Position numbers and translations under genes: made by a program. Below are positions 50,560 to 60,294 of a stretch of DNA of 64,000 bases, piece by piece. The stretch is from Vibrio diazotrophicus (lineage in GTDB: Bacteria; Pseudomonadota; Gammaproteobacteria; Enterobacterales; Vibrionaceae), in contig NZ_CP151842.1 in the NCBI RefSeq assembly GCF_038452265.1, positions 2,108,001 to 2,172,000 on the forward strand. The letters run 5' to 3'. The notes under the pieces are model-generated. The model was not told the DNA's origin. It made no database searches and saw only the letters and a list, made by a program, of their open reading frames with translations. Every line of letters begins with the position of its first letter. Positions within the stretch are counted from its first letter, which is position 1.

Positions 50560-51825
50560 TTACTTGGTTGAAAAATTGATTCGAACATCGCGGCCATCTC
50601 CGAACTCTTCAATCGTAAAATCCCATTGATAATGACTGACGATTCTATTCGTTAATTCAAGGCCTAAACCAAACCCAAGTTGGTTTTGAGTATCACCACA
50701 ACTTTCGTCTCGGTTCATGATAATGACTTGTGAACCAACCTGCTCTATCACCACTCTGCCACGCAAGGTATGTTGATAAGCATTTCGAATCAGGTTGCTG
50801 AGAACGATACGACTCATGGTTGCGGGTAGTTCAAATACGCCGCCGGACAGGCTTACCTCAACGTTTACGTCTTTATCGCGAATCAGATAGTTCAAATCTT
50901 GGCACAACTGCTTTATCAATTCACCGAGATTGACTTGCGTCAGCTGCAACTCGTTGTGTCGCCCTCTGTTGAGCCACAGCAAGGTATCGCAGAGATCGGT
51001 CATGGTCACACCCGCTCTCAATATGCGTTCCAGCACTTCTTTTTGCTTTTCAATCGAATTGGGTTTATCGACCAGTTTCGCCATTAGCTCGGTATTACTA
51101 CGAACCACAGCAATGGGCGTTCTCAGCTCATGGCTCGCATGTGCCAAAAACTTGTGTTCGCGGTGTAATGTTTCTTCAACCGAAGACAAGCTGTTCTTTA
51201 CAATCATTGCCAACCGATTGAGTTCGTTATATTGGAAGTCAGGCATAGGGCGATTAAGTTGACAAGGCGTCAACGTTTTCGCCCACTTAGCTAAACGTTC
51301 TATAGGATTGGCAACCAGTTGACCGATAAAATACATACACACCGCGAAGAGAGTTAAAGCTATCGCTGCGTAAACAAGAATCTGACACAAATGAGGGAGC
51401 TTATCTTTGTTGAGACGGGAGCTCAGATCCGCCGCTTCAACTTCATTAATAATGCGTGAGATATAGAGAACTTCATTCTCACCTCGTTCGTATCTAAGCA
51501 AAAACAAGGCTCTATTCGGCTCAGAATACCAATTATCTCGATAAACTCGTTTACTGAAATCCAAATGCTTAGTTGGTTGAGTGAACACTTGTCGGATTTC
51601 GGGTGTGACATCTTCCCATTGGCGAACAACTTGAAAACCCAGAATGGTTTTCGGCTCCTCAACAGAGGAAAAGCGGCCAATTTCCTGCATGTTAATTCGC
51701 AGTCCGCTGTCTAACCCTTTCTCAAAGTAGCTCGCAGTTAGCGTAGAGAAACCGACAACCGTGATGGTAGCCATCCCCATAATAGTGCAGACAATGAATA
51801 TTTTTAGACTACGACGAATTTTCAT
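50560..51825 (-). CDS. Sensor histidine kinase
   Basis: 421 aa from MKIRRSLK (ATG 51825 overlaps the regulator stop as ATGA; the longer frame to 51888 is rejected). Helix 1 at about 8-30, periplasmic domain 31-147, helix 2 about 148-169, HAMP, then HisKA with phospho-acceptor His232 in LAHASHELRTPIA. A HATPase_c domain follows (NAYQHTLRG N-box, GFGLGLELTNRIV G-box). The signal is not recognisable. Works with the OmpR-type regulator immediately upstream. Confidence 0.93.
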   Translation of the reverse strand: MKIRRSLKIFIVCTIMGMATITVVGFSTLTASYFEKGLDSGLRINMQEIGRFSSVEEPKTILGFQVVRQWEDVTPEIRQVFTQPTKHLDFSKRVYRDNWYSEPNRALFLLRYERGENEVLYISRIINEVEAADLSSRLNKDKLPHLCQILVYAAIALTLFAVCMYFIGQLVANPIERLAKWAKTLTPCQLNRPMPDFQYNELNRLAMIVKNSLSSVEETLHREHKFLAHASHELRTPIAVVRSNTELMAKLVDKPNSIEKQKEVLERILRAGVTMTDLCDTLLWLNRGRHNELQLTQVNLGELIKQLCQDLNYLIRDKDVNVEVSLSGGVFELPATMSRIVLSNLIRNAYQHTLRGRVVIEQVGSQVIIMNRDESCGDTQNQLGFGLGLELTNRIVSHYQWDFTIEEFGDGRDVRINFSTK

Positions 51826-52499
51826 GACGCATCCTGAGAAGTGATAGCAAAGCCAAATCCCGGAATTGTTTGAATTAAAGGTGCCCAATCATTCTGGTCT
51901 ACCTGCTTTCTCAGGTTGAAAATGTGCACTTTTAAACTGTTGCTGTCCGGTTGTTCATCACCCCAAACTGTATGAATAATTTTTTCTCTAGAGACACCAG
52001 ACGGGTATTCTCTCATCAATATTTCAAGAATTTTCAAGGCAATAGGAGAAAGTTTAAGAAGTGTTCCGGCTCTGGTTGCCTGGCGGTGACTGAGATCGAG
52101 TTCCAAATCGGCAATTACAAGTTTAGAAACTTGCCCGCTGCGACGTTTGGCTAGCACCTGCATACGAACCAGCAGTTCTTCCATTGCAAACGGCTTCACC
52201 AGATAGTCATCCGCGCCGCGACTGAATCCTTCCAGTTTGTCGTCAAGAGTATCTCGCGCCGTCAGCATCAAAACCGGCGTTTCAACACCATTGTTGCGAA
52301 TGCGTTCGCAGACCACTAAGCCTTCAACTTTAGGCAGGTTAAGGTCGAGAATAATAACGTCATAGCGATTAGACATAATCAGGTTGTAGCCAACCTGACC
52401 ATCGGAAGCGTAGTCACAATCGATATCTTCCAATGACATATAGTCAATTAATGCCGTAGCAAGATCCAAATCATCTTCTACTAATAATGCCTTTAACAT
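51822..52499 (-). CDS. OmpR-family response regulator
   Basis: 225 aa. Receiver domain 1-115 with acidic pocket Glu8/Asp9/Asp10, phospho-acceptor Asp52 in VIILDLNLP and Lys in YLVKPFAMEEL. The winged-helix DNA-binding domain follows from about 130 (LKLSPIALKILEILM to FNLRKQVDQ). First gene of the pair. It lies downstream of the TonB receptor gene but a terminator separates them. Confidence 0.94.
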   Translation of the reverse strand: MLKALLVEDDLDLATALIDYMSLEDIDCDYASDGQVGYNLIMSNRYDVIILDLNLPKVEGLVVCERIRNNGVETPVLMLTARDTLDDKLEGFSRGADDYLVKPFAMEELLVRMQVLAKRRSGQVSKLVIADLELDLSHRQATRAGTLLKLSPIALKILEILMREYPSGVSREKIIHTVWGDEQPDSNSLKVHIFNLRKQVDQNDWAPLIQTIPGFGFAITSQDAS

Positions 52500-52670
52500 T
52501 TGCCGAACCTAACCTTCCTAACGCAACTTTACCGTTCGATGCCGAAACAGAAACGCCAAGGATACTATTTTAGCTATCCATCGTATAACGGTTCGGCGCA
52601 TCTAATTTACAAATAACATTTTAACTGATGGCAGACTAAATCATCCGTAGTTAAGGAAAGGTTAAAACAT

Positions 52671-52696
52671 AAACGCCCGACATTCGTCGAGCGTTT
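52671..52696 (-). terminator. Terminator of the TonB receptor gene
   Basis: AAACGCCCGAC (52671-52681), ATTC loop, GTCGAGCGTTT (52686-52696): ten pairs with one internal mismatch, followed on the minus strand by ATGTTTTAACC. The T-run is imperfect. Confidence 0.65.
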
Positions 52697-52723
52697 AGTA
52701 AAAAAATGAATTAATTCCTTCGG

Positions 52724-54859
52724 TTAAAACTCATAGTTGACCTTTAATTCAATCGTACGCTCAGCGCCATACCAGCAGTTCGCACTGTCGTAGCAAGTGT
52801 AATACTCTTCATCAAACAAGTTACTGCTGATAAGTTCTGCTTTTGCGCCAGTAAGAGAATCACTAAGTTGTGCTAAGTCATAGCCAATCGACATGTCAGC
52901 CACTATGTAGCTTGGCACTTTGCCTTGAGTATTGGTTGCGTCCATGTTCATCTGCCCCACATAACGACCGCCAGCACTGATTCTCAAACCATTTAATGTC
53001 CCTTGTTCTACGTTATAGGTCGACCATAAGCTCGCACTGTATGTTGGCACATAAATAGGAGTCGTACCCTGTAGGCCATTGGCGCTGTCTTCAGTGACTT
53101 CAACAGCCGCGTAAGTATAGTTGGCTGCCACATCCCAGTTTGGCATTAACCACCAGCGACCTTCGACTTCAAACCCTTGCGAACGCACTTCACCCACTTG
53201 CAGTTCATCTTGATAGGTTGCAGATGAAGGGTCTGTAACCACCATATTGCTTTTGACAATACGATACAGCGACGCCGTCAATTGTTGACTCATATCAGCA
53301 GAAAGATACTTAACACCTAGCTCAACCTGCTCACCAACCTCCGGTTCGAACGGCTTACCAAACTTGGAATCGACTCCAGCCACAGGGGAGAAACTGGTGG
53401 CAAAGTTGGCAAACGGCGAAATGCCTGACTCAAATTCGTATAAAGCGCCTACACGGTAAGAGAACTCGTTATGGTCTGCTTGGGTATTGCTTCCTGAAAA
53501 GTTATTGATACCTTTATAGTTGTCAAAGCGACCACCGGCGATAAATACCCATTGGTTCCAGCGCAGTTGATCTTGAAAATACGCACCTAGCTGGTCGACT
53601 GACACCTGATCGTTACCAGCAAAAACTTCACTGACATTAGAACGATTAAGCAAACTGTTATTAGCATTGTAGATATTGAACTGATAAAAACCGCTGTCAC
53701 TGGTTGAGTACTCTTTGTAAGCGGAATCACCACTTAGTGTTTGATAATCCAAACCAAATAGCAGGTTATGTTCAACACTTCCCCAACGGACAACTCCAGA
53801 TAGCTGGTTATCCACCACTAAGCCTTGATAGTCTTCATCTGTGGTATAGATATTACGGCTTAAGGTTCCGGTCGTTTGATTAAACCCAGAAGCGGAGTGG
53901 TAAGTATTTTCTTGATAGAGGGAAGCATCCGTATAACGTAAATTTTGTAGAAAGCCCCAATCATCATTGAATCGATGCTGAATTTTGTAGCCAAGCATCA
54001 TGATTTCGCGTTCGAAATGGCTCCAATTATTGTCTCCAGCGAAGGTTGAAGGTGATGTTGAACCATTCGTTATCGCCGCCAAAGGAAGTGAGGAGTTCAT
54101 CCCCATTGCCGGATCCTTCTGATAATACATATTGAGATTAATCAGCGTATTTTCCGTTGCTTGCCAATCAATCGAAGGGGCTACCAAGTAACGCTCTTCC
54201 TCGGTGCCGTCCACCTGACCATCTTGCTTGCGAGCTTTTGCAATCAAACGATAAGAGACACTGCTGTCGCCAAACAGCCCTGTGGTATCTAAAGTCGCTT
54301 GCGTGAGGTTACGCGAACCAGTGGAAGCAGATACCTCAGTGTGTTTCTGGCTTTGCGGTGACTTTGCAATGGTATTGATCATGCCGCCCGGCGGCATAGA
54401 GCCATAAAGTACGGATGTTGGCCCTTTGAACACTTCCACTCTTTGAATTGCAATCGGGTCGATTTGTGACTGCAAGTTCCAGCCTTTCAGATATTGGAGG
54501 ACCAAACCATCGTAATAGGTTTGATCGATACGAAAACCACGAATGTAGAAGTTATCGTACATGGTGACCGCGCCGCCTTTGGTTTCGGTCACAACACCTG
54601 ACGAGTAACGCAGCGCCTGACCTAAAGAAGTTACACCACGCTGTTCGAGTTCTTCGCTTTCAATAACTGAAATAGCTTGCGGCGTTTCTTCCGCCTCTAA
54701 TGCGGTTTTGGTCGCTGTATTTCGATAAGTCTGACCGAGAACGGTAACAGTTTCGACAGATTCTGAACTCTGATCTTGAGCAAAACTCAACGGAGAACAA
54801 AAAGCCGCTAATAAAGCCAAAGCTATCGGCGAAAAATGGATTTGTTTTTGTCTGTACAT
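52724..54859 (-). CDS. TonB-dependent siderophore receptor
   Basis: 711 aa outer-membrane receptor. Signal peptide 1-27 (ends SFAQD). TonB box-like VETVTVLG at about 35-42; plug domain about 55-165 with AISVIESEELEQRG and RVEVFKGPTSVLYGSMPPGGMIN; then a 22-strand barrel ending with Phe (IELKVNYEF), as outer-membrane proteins do. Belongs to the FhuA/FpvA/FoxA-like group for hydroxamate-type ferric siderophores; the ligand cannot be told. A Fur-box candidate lies just upstream, and an AraC-type gene is 122 nt further upstream. Confidence 0.93.
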   Translation of the reverse strand: MYRQKQIHFSPIALALLAAFCSPLSFAQDQSSESVETVTVLGQTYRNTATKTALEAEETPQAISVIESEELEQRGVTSLGQALRYSSGVVTETKGGAVTMYDNFYIRGFRIDQTYYDGLVLQYLKGWNLQSQIDPIAIQRVEVFKGPTSVLYGSMPPGGMINTIAKSPQSQKHTEVSASTGSRNLTQATLDTTGLFGDSSVSYRLIAKARKQDGQVDGTEEERYLVAPSIDWQATENTLINLNMYYQKDPAMGMNSSLPLAAITNGSTSPSTFAGDNNWSHFEREIMMLGYKIQHRFNDDWGFLQNLRYTDASLYQENTYHSASGFNQTTGTLSRNIYTTDEDYQGLVVDNQLSGVVRWGSVEHNLLFGLDYQTLSGDSAYKEYSTSDSGFYQFNIYNANNSLLNRSNVSEVFAGNDQVSVDQLGAYFQDQLRWNQWVFIAGGRFDNYKGINNFSGSNTQADHNEFSYRVGALYEFESGISPFANFATSFSPVAGVDSKFGKPFEPEVGEQVELGVKYLSADMSQQLTASLYRIVKSNMVVTDPSSATYQDELQVGEVRSQGFEVEGRWWLMPNWDVAANYTYAAVEVTEDSANGLQGTTPIYVPTYSASLWSTYNVEQGTLNGLRISAGGRYVGQMNMDATNTQGKVPSYIVADMSIGYDLAQLSDSLTGAKAELISSNLFDEEYYTCYDSANCWYGAERTIELKVNYEF

Positions 54860-54886
54860 AATGTTTCAAATACCCTGCTTTCTTTA

Positions 54887-54901
54887 TAAGAATAAATATC
54901 A
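54887..54901 (-). promoter_or_regulatory. Candidate Fur box of the TonB receptor gene
   Basis: TAAGAATAAATATCA matches 11 of the 14 fixed positions of the 7-1-7 Fur consensus (TGATAAT-N-ATTATCA). It lies 28-42 nt before the start, where it would block RNA polymerase in iron-replete cells. Confidence 0.55.
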
Positions 54902-54981
54902 TTTGCATCTTACTCATCACAGCAGGGAAAAAGTTAACAATTTGGAGCATCTTATGAGGGCTGAACTGGAGATTTTGTCGC

Positions 54982-55887
54982 TCATAAACCAGTTACTGGC
55001 GAAACAGGCAACCAGTATTCCATCTCTGCATCATGGTCTTGGCAGTCATAACCTTGTGGGTAACGTTCAAGTTCAAATCCGTCTTCACCTCGATAATCAG
55101 ACTGAGGTAACCAATGAAAAATAAACCACTCCAAGGTTTGAGCGAGGCCCGAAATCGGGCCTTTGTGTTTAATCACAGCGTAAGTTTGAGTGGGTATTAT
55201 TAATTTCTCGATAAGGATCTCTGAACTAGGCAGCCTTTCAGTCACACCCGCTAAATAACGAAGGCGATGACCATTGGAGCTTGCTCCGGTAACGTCAACC
55301 ACACCGGTGAGGGGATATTGTTTAACATCAGGAAAGCTCTCGTATAAACGAGCCCAAAGCTTAGGAACTTGCTGCGAAAAGTTGGGTTCCGGCGAGAATA
55401 GGCCGCGAATCTCCCCCATCACACCATAGCAATCAAAGTCGCTGGTTGTTTCGACTCTCACTTCAATCAGCTGTAGTGCAGTTTCTGTTTCTAGCAGGTT
55501 TTCCGTTGGCAGGGAGATTGGCGTCAACAAAGGTTTTCTCAACCCATATCGCTTACCTTGTTTTCGATATGAACGAGGACTTACACCAAAATGCTGTTTA
55601 AATGCACGGCTAAAACTCATTTCTGAATTGAAACCAAGCCCAATCGCGATATCTATAACGCGTTCAGAACCAGCTAATAACGATTCTGCGGCTGCACTCA
55701 GCTTAATTTCTCGAACATAGTGAGCAACGGATAATCCCGTTTCACTTTGAAACACTCGTTGCAACTGCCAGCGAGACCAACAACTTTGCTGCGCTAACTC
55801 TTCCAGACTGAATGCTCGCTCCATATTGGAGTGAATGTAGTTAAGCAGTTTGCAAACACGTTGAAAAGAGGCGCTGGAACGATTCAT
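54982..55887 (-). CDS. AraC-family regulator with C-terminal GyrI-like effector domain
   Basis: 301 aa. N-terminal AraC helix-turn-helix pair at about 10-108 (FSLEELAQQSCWSRWQLQRVF and VIDIAIGLGFNSEMSFSRAF). A GyrI/AraC_E_bind-like ligand domain follows at about 145-300 (VYDCYGVMGEIRG-type strand, YAVIKHKGPISGL and EYWLPV at the end). This is the Rob/MarA-with-effector layout. Together with a perfect Fur box in front and the siderophore receptor behind, it probably activates the receptor, possibly in response to the ferri-siderophore. Confidence 0.9.
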   Translation of the reverse strand: MNRSSASFQRVCKLLNYIHSNMERAFSLEELAQQSCWSRWQLQRVFQSETGLSVAHYVREIKLSAAAESLLAGSERVIDIAIGLGFNSEMSFSRAFKQHFGVSPRSYRKQGKRYGLRKPLLTPISLPTENLLETETALQLIEVRVETTSDFDCYGVMGEIRGLFSPEPNFSQQVPKLWARLYESFPDVKQYPLTGVVDVTGASSNGHRLRYLAGVTERLPSSEILIEKLIIPTQTYAVIKHKGPISGLAQTLEWFIFHWLPQSDYRGEDGFELERYPQGYDCQDHDAEMEYWLPVSPVTGL

Positions 55888-55944
55888 GACTTGCTACAAA
55901 TGAGAAAACAGAGTGGCGCTATTGTCGCACAAAAATATCACTAA

Positions 55945-55959
55945 TGATAATAATTATCA
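55945..55959 (-). promoter_or_regulatory. Perfect 7-1-7 Fur box upstream of the AraC-family gene
   Basis: TGATAATAATTATCA is a perfect inverted repeat equal to the Fur 7-1-7 core. It lies 58-72 nt before the AraC-type start and beyond the terminator of the upstream efflux operon. Flanking AA/TT extend the symmetry. Confidence 0.85.
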
Positions 55960-55971
55960 TTTAATGATTAT

Positions 55972-56018
55972 AAAAAAGGGCGTCAGCAAAAAAGAGTTCC
56001 ATCTCTTCGCTTTAGCCC
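55972..56018 (-). terminator. Terminator of the efflux operon
   Basis: On the minus strand GGGC pairs with GCCC around an inner AAGAG/CTCTT hairpin, and TTTTTT follows (complement of 55972-55977). The stem is interrupted but the overall form is that of an intrinsic terminator, 27 nt after the MFS stop. Confidence 0.6.
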
Positions 56019-56045
56019 GTGGATTAAAGGTCAAATCTTTAAGTA

Positions 56046-57581
56046 TTAATGTGCAGCGCTTGGATCAACCGCGTGCTTTGGTTTAGGGGCAAACCAGATA
56101 ATGCATGCTGCGACAGCAAAAATAACAGCGATGACCATAAACAACTGATTGGTTGCCACCATGACACTTTGCTTTTGCAGTAGCCAGTCCATCGAAGAAC
56201 GAACCTGCCCTATTCCCATGCCTGAACTTTGCATCGCTTGAGTCGCCACACCTGCTCTGTCGGTTAAACCTGCCAGCTCCGCATGGACATACCGAGTCTG
56301 GCGTTCCCATGAGGTATTGATCATCGACGTCGCAAATGCACCTGACAATGTACGAATGAAGTTCATTAAACCAGCAGCCGATTCCATCTCACTGGGTTTT
56401 ACACATCCCAGAGCAATCGCCGTCAGCGGAACAAAGAACAACGGCATACCAATACCTTGCAGGAACATGGGATAACTGACTTGCTCAAAAGTCATATCTA
56501 AGCTGCCGAAGCTGCGTAAGAAGGTCCAAAGCCCTAACCACATTACCCCGGCAAACACGAACGGTCTTGGGTCAAACTTAGACGACAAGTTCGCAATAAT
56601 TGGCGCAAGGAATACTGCCAGAACACCCATAGTTGCGGTGGCGTAACCGGATATGGTTGCGGTATACCCCATATAGATTTGTAGCCACAAGGGTGTAATA
56701 ACCGAGATACTGAAGAACGCGCCAAAAGCGAGAGATAGCGTCAGCATACTCATACTGTATCCTCGATGGCGGAACACCTTCAGGTCAACGACAGGGTCAC
56801 GCTCTGTCAGTTCCCAAATTAAGAAGGCGACAAAACCGATCGCAGCGATGACCGCCAAAATGACAATACGGCTTGATTCAAACCAATCGTGGTCTTTACC
56901 TTCATCCAGCATAATTTGCAGAGCGGCTACCCATACCACCAACAGTGCCAAACCCACTTTGTCGATTTTCGAACGTACTGTTTTGGTTTCAAACTGCTTG
57001 AGCAATTTCCAGCAAAGTATTGCGGCAACAATAGCGAAAGGAGTTTTGACAAAGAAGATGTAAGGCCAGCTAAATTGATCACACAAGACACCGCCCAAAA
57101 TCGGCCCCATGATTGGTGCAACAAGTGTGGTCATACTCCATATGCCGATCGCAGCATGGCTCTTATTTTTGGGGAAGATCCGCATCATTAACGTTTGCGA
57201 CAAAGGCATCAGCGGGCCACCGACTAAACCCAAAAATACACGGAAAGTGACCAGCATCGTCATACTGGTTGCCAACCCACAAAACACTGAGAACACACCA
57301 AACAGAGCGAAACAGGTTACAAATACGCGAATTGAACCAAAACGTCTTGATAGCCATCCGGTCAAAGGAACTGAAATCGCCTCCGCCACCGCATAAGAGG
57401 TAATCACATACGTGCCTTGACTGGTTGAAGTGCCTAAACTGCCCGCAATACTTGAAACAGAGACATTCGCAATGGTGGTATCCAGAATGGCAAGAAAGTT
57501 CGCCATTGCCAGACACAGAGCGCCGATGAACAGCGCTCCACCAGTCAAAGGTTTGATGTCATTGTCTAATGAATGACTCAT
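56046..57581 (-). CDS. emrB: DHA2-family MFS multidrug transporter, EmrB-like
   Basis: 511 aa, 14 predicted helices (DHA2). N-terminal motif ANFLAILDTTIANVSVSSIAG with the Asp in helix 1, then SYAVAEAISVPLTGWLSRRFG (motif A) and the motif C-like LVAPIMGPILGG. Pumps hydrophobic compounds with proton exchange, docking with the EmrA-like adaptor 8 nt upstream in the operon and an outer-membrane channel. Substrate unknown; the nearby siderophore genes make siderophore export conceivable but unproven. Confidence 0.92.
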   Translation of the reverse strand: MSHSLDNDIKPLTGGALFIGALCLAMANFLAILDTTIANVSVSSIAGSLGTSTSQGTYVITSYAVAEAISVPLTGWLSRRFGSIRVFVTCFALFGVFSVFCGLATSMTMLVTFRVFLGLVGGPLMPLSQTLMMRIFPKNKSHAAIGIWSMTTLVAPIMGPILGGVLCDQFSWPYIFFVKTPFAIVAAILCWKLLKQFETKTVRSKIDKVGLALLVVWVAALQIMLDEGKDHDWFESSRIVILAVIAAIGFVAFLIWELTERDPVVDLKVFRHRGYSMSMLTLSLAFGAFFSISVITPLWLQIYMGYTATISGYATATMGVLAVFLAPIIANLSSKFDPRPFVFAGVMWLGLWTFLRSFGSLDMTFEQVSYPMFLQGIGMPLFFVPLTAIALGCVKPSEMESAAGLMNFIRTLSGAFATSMINTSWERQTRYVHAELAGLTDRAGVATQAMQSSGMGIGQVRSSMDWLLQKQSVMVATNQLFMVIAVIFAVAACIIWFAPKPKHAVDPSAAH

Positions 57582-57589
57582 GATTCACC

Positions 57590-58786
57590 TTAACCTTGTT
57601 CAGAGAGCTTAGATGCACGGTATTGAGCGATGGTTTGCTTGTTCACATCCGCTTTGGTATCAATCGTCACTTGCATTGATAAACCAACTTGCAGCGGGTG
57701 AGCCTGCAAATCTTCCGGATCGAGTTCAATACGAACGGGAAGACGTTGAACCACTTTAATCCAGTTACCTGTTGCGTTTTGCGCTGGAATCATTGAAAAC
57801 GCTGAACCCGTTCCACCAGAAACACCCGCAACCACACCATGATAAGTGACCTCATCACCGTAAAGATCAGCGGTAATTGAGACTGGTAAGCCAATTTTCA
57901 CTTCACTTAATTCAACTTCTTTAAAGTTGGCATCCACATAAATATTCTGCACCGGAACGACTGTCATTAAAGGCGTACCCATTTGCACTTGACGACCAAC
58001 CTGAACTTGACGTTTTGCCACAATGCCGCTGATAGGAGCACGAATAACTGTACGTTCTAGATTGATTTGTGCCTGATGCAGACGCGCTTTTGCCGCCAAC
58101 ACTTCTGGGTTGTTTTCAACGGTTGTGTTGTCAGTCATTGCTGCATTTGCTTTTTGCGCACCAATGGTGGATAAGCGATTAGCTTGAGCCTGCGCTAAAA
58201 ACGCTTTAGCTGCGTTTAAATTTGCCTGAGATTGCTCAAATGCCGTTCTTGCATTTGATAGCTCTTCACCAGACACAGAGCCTGAACGAACCAAGTCTTC
58301 GCGACGCGTTAAATCAATTTTCGCTCGTTCAAAGTCAGCTTTCGCTGCGTTTAACTGAGCCTTGGCGCGTGCTTCATTGGATTTTTGCGCAGCAACCTGA
58401 GCATTAAGACCTTCGTCATTCGCCAGATAACTACGTACTCGGCGCTCTGCTAAAGCCAAGTTTGCTTGCGCTTGGTCTACTGCAATTTGTGCGTCTGTAT
58501 CTTCGATTTGTACCAGTACTTCACCTTTGTTGACGTACTGTGTATCCACTACATTCACGCTGGCAATAATGCCACCAATGGCAGGAGTCACTTCGGCTAT
58601 TTCAGCTGCGGTGTATGCATTATCGGTAGAAATATAACGCGAACCCACTAAATACCAGTAAGCACCATAGCTGCCCCCTGCAATAACGATCGCCGCAGCT
58701 AACGCTAAGAACCCTTTTTTACGTGATTTGTTTGCACCAGACGCATCGAATTCTGCTGCGTCGTTTTGTGATGGATTTGAACTCAT
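57590..58786 (-). CDS. emrA: HlyD/EmrA-family membrane-fusion adaptor
   Basis: 398 aa. One helix at about 25-48 (GFLALAAAIVIAGGSYGAYWY) anchors it in the inner membrane. The lipoyl half-motifs flank a long coiled coil (about 95-235, rich in Ala/Gln/Lys repeats), then RAPISGIVAKRQVQVGRQV and a beta-barrel. Links the EmrB-like pump to the outer-membrane channel. Middle gene of the operon. Confidence 0.92.
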   Translation of the reverse strand: MSSNPSQNDAAEFDASGANKSRKKGFLALAAAIVIAGGSYGAYWYLVGSRYISTDNAYTAAEIAEVTPAIGGIIASVNVVDTQYVNKGEVLVQIEDTDAQIAVDQAQANLALAERRVRSYLANDEGLNAQVAAQKSNEARAKAQLNAAKADFERAKIDLTRREDLVRSGSVSGEELSNARTAFEQSQANLNAAKAFLAQAQANRLSTIGAQKANAAMTDNTTVENNPEVLAAKARLHQAQINLERTVIRAPISGIVAKRQVQVGRQVQMGTPLMTVVPVQNIYVDANFKEVELSEVKIGLPVSITADLYGDEVTYHGVVAGVSGGTGSAFSMIPAQNATGNWIKVVQRLPVRIELDPEDLQAHPLQVGLSMQVTIDTKADVNKQTIAQYRASKLSEQG

Positions 58787-58806
58787 GAATAGAAACCTTT
58801 TAAAAA

Positions 58807-60273
58807 TTAAGACTCTGTGGTTTGAAGGCTATCGTCTTTAAAACCGCCGCCTAAAGCGTGAATAAGAGCAAGATCAAGACTGAATGCGCGTGACTGTAAG
58901 TTCACCAACGCTCGTTGGTTATTGAGTAGCGACTCTTCAGCAACAAGCACATCTAGGTAAGTTGCCAAACCACCCTGATAGCGATTAGAAGCAATCTTCA
59001 ATGCTTGTTCTGCCGCATCCACCGCTTCTTGCGTTTTCGCAATACGAGCATCAAGTGCTTGAGTGCTGGTCACAACGTCAGCCACTTCATGAAGAGCCTG
59101 AGTAAGAGTTGCGTTATAGCCACTTACGGCTTCTTCATATCGCGCTTCCGCTGAGGTGAGTTGTCCATCAAGACGACCACCCGTAAACAACGGCAAATAC
59201 AGCGCTGGACCTATGCTGCCGGCATCATTTCCGCTCTCAAATAAATCATTGAGACCAAAAGCCTGATAACCAATAAATGCCGAAATACTGAGATCTGGGT
59301 AGTACATCGCTTCCGCAATACCGACTCGTTGTGCTGCTGCCTCTGCTCGCCAGCGAGCGGCTGTAATGTCTGCTCGATGCCCAAGCAAACCAACACCTGC
59401 TTCTTGCGGTAAACCGTAGCGAGCATCCAGCTGAATGCTTGGTTCAGAAATGGTCAAAGCTTTGTCCGGACCTTGCCCAACCAGCGCTGCAAGCGCATTT
59501 TTCTGCAACGCGATAGATTCGTTGATACCCAACATCTCAGCTTCAACGTTCGCAGCAATTGCTTTTGCTTGATTGACAGAACCCAGTGTTTCCAAGCCGT
59601 TTTCATAACGCTTAGTCAATAGCTCTAAAGTTTTATGGCGAATATCGAGCGCGGTTTCTACCGTATGCTTGTTCGCATACAAACGAGATAGCTCTGCATA
59701 GGCGTTTGATATCGCAGTTGCCAACATCAAACGTGCAGAAACAGCTTCTGCTTCAGCCGCAGCGAGTTCAGAAGTTGCCGCCGCAACCGAGGCACGATTC
59801 TTACCCCAAAAATCAAAATCGTACTGGAAGTTGAGGGTCAATGTTCCGTAGTCATTCCAACCGTGAGGTGGCGTTGCTGTCTGATATCGGTAGCTCACTT
59901 TTGTTTCAGAAGCACTAGCAGCTAATCCCACATTCACCGAGCGGCTTGCGCCTGCTTGCTGTGCAATGCCCTGTGCATTTTTCAGTCTGGCTTCAGCCAT
60001 TTTTAAACTTGGCGCACCTTTAAAAGCGTCATTGATAAGTTGGTTTAACTGAGGATCTTGATAGCGATACCACCAATCCTGAGTTGGCCACGCCATATTT
60101 TTATCCGCAGTCAGACTTTGCTGAAACGCATAGTCGCTGGCTTGCGAAATTTCAGGCAAGTTTTCATTTTTCGAGACTGAGCAGCCCGCCAAAAGCGCTG
60201 CGCTGATCAGAGTTAAGGCAAAAAAAGGAACATTCTTATTTGTGTTTATGTTCCTTTGCATAGATTTTTTCAC
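58807..60273 (-). CDS. Outer-membrane efflux lipoprotein, NodT/TolC-like
   Basis: 488 aa from GTG 60273, favoured because an AAGG lies 9 nt upstream; a TTG at 60282 and an ATG at 60261 are alternatives. Lipobox LLAGC (Cys about 31) makes it a lipoprotein of the NodT/OprM type. Two repeats of the OEP fold contain long helices (LMLATAISNAYAELSRLYANK and the repeat QALHEVADVVTSTQALDARIA). Forms the outer channel of the tripartite pump. First gene of the operon, divergent from the TetR gene. Confidence 0.9.
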   Translation of the reverse strand: MKKSMQRNINTNKNVPFFALTLISAALLAGCSVSKNENLPEISQASDYAFQQSLTADKNMAWPTQDWWYRYQDPQLNQLINDAFKGAPSLKMAEARLKNAQGIAQQAGASRSVNVGLAASASETKVSYRYQTATPPHGWNDYGTLTLNFQYDFDFWGKNRASVAAATSELAAAEAEAVSARLMLATAISNAYAELSRLYANKHTVETALDIRHKTLELLTKRYENGLETLGSVNQAKAIAANVEAEMLGINESIALQKNALAALVGQGPDKALTISEPSIQLDARYGLPQEAGVGLLGHRADITAARWRAEAAAQRVGIAEAMYYPDLSISAFIGYQAFGLNDLFESGNDAGSIGPALYLPLFTGGRLDGQLTSAEARYEEAVSGYNATLTQALHEVADVVTSTQALDARIAKTQEAVDAAEQALKIASNRYQGGLATYLDVLVAEESLLNNQRALVNLQSRAFSLDLALIHALGGGFKDDSLQTTES

Positions 60274-60294
60274 ATTAGACAACCTTATAACTAA

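Noticed and set aside
57109..57516. Overlapping frames on both strands within the MFS transporter gene
   Set aside because: They are shadows of the 14-helix protein, with no signal, motif or start context of their own.
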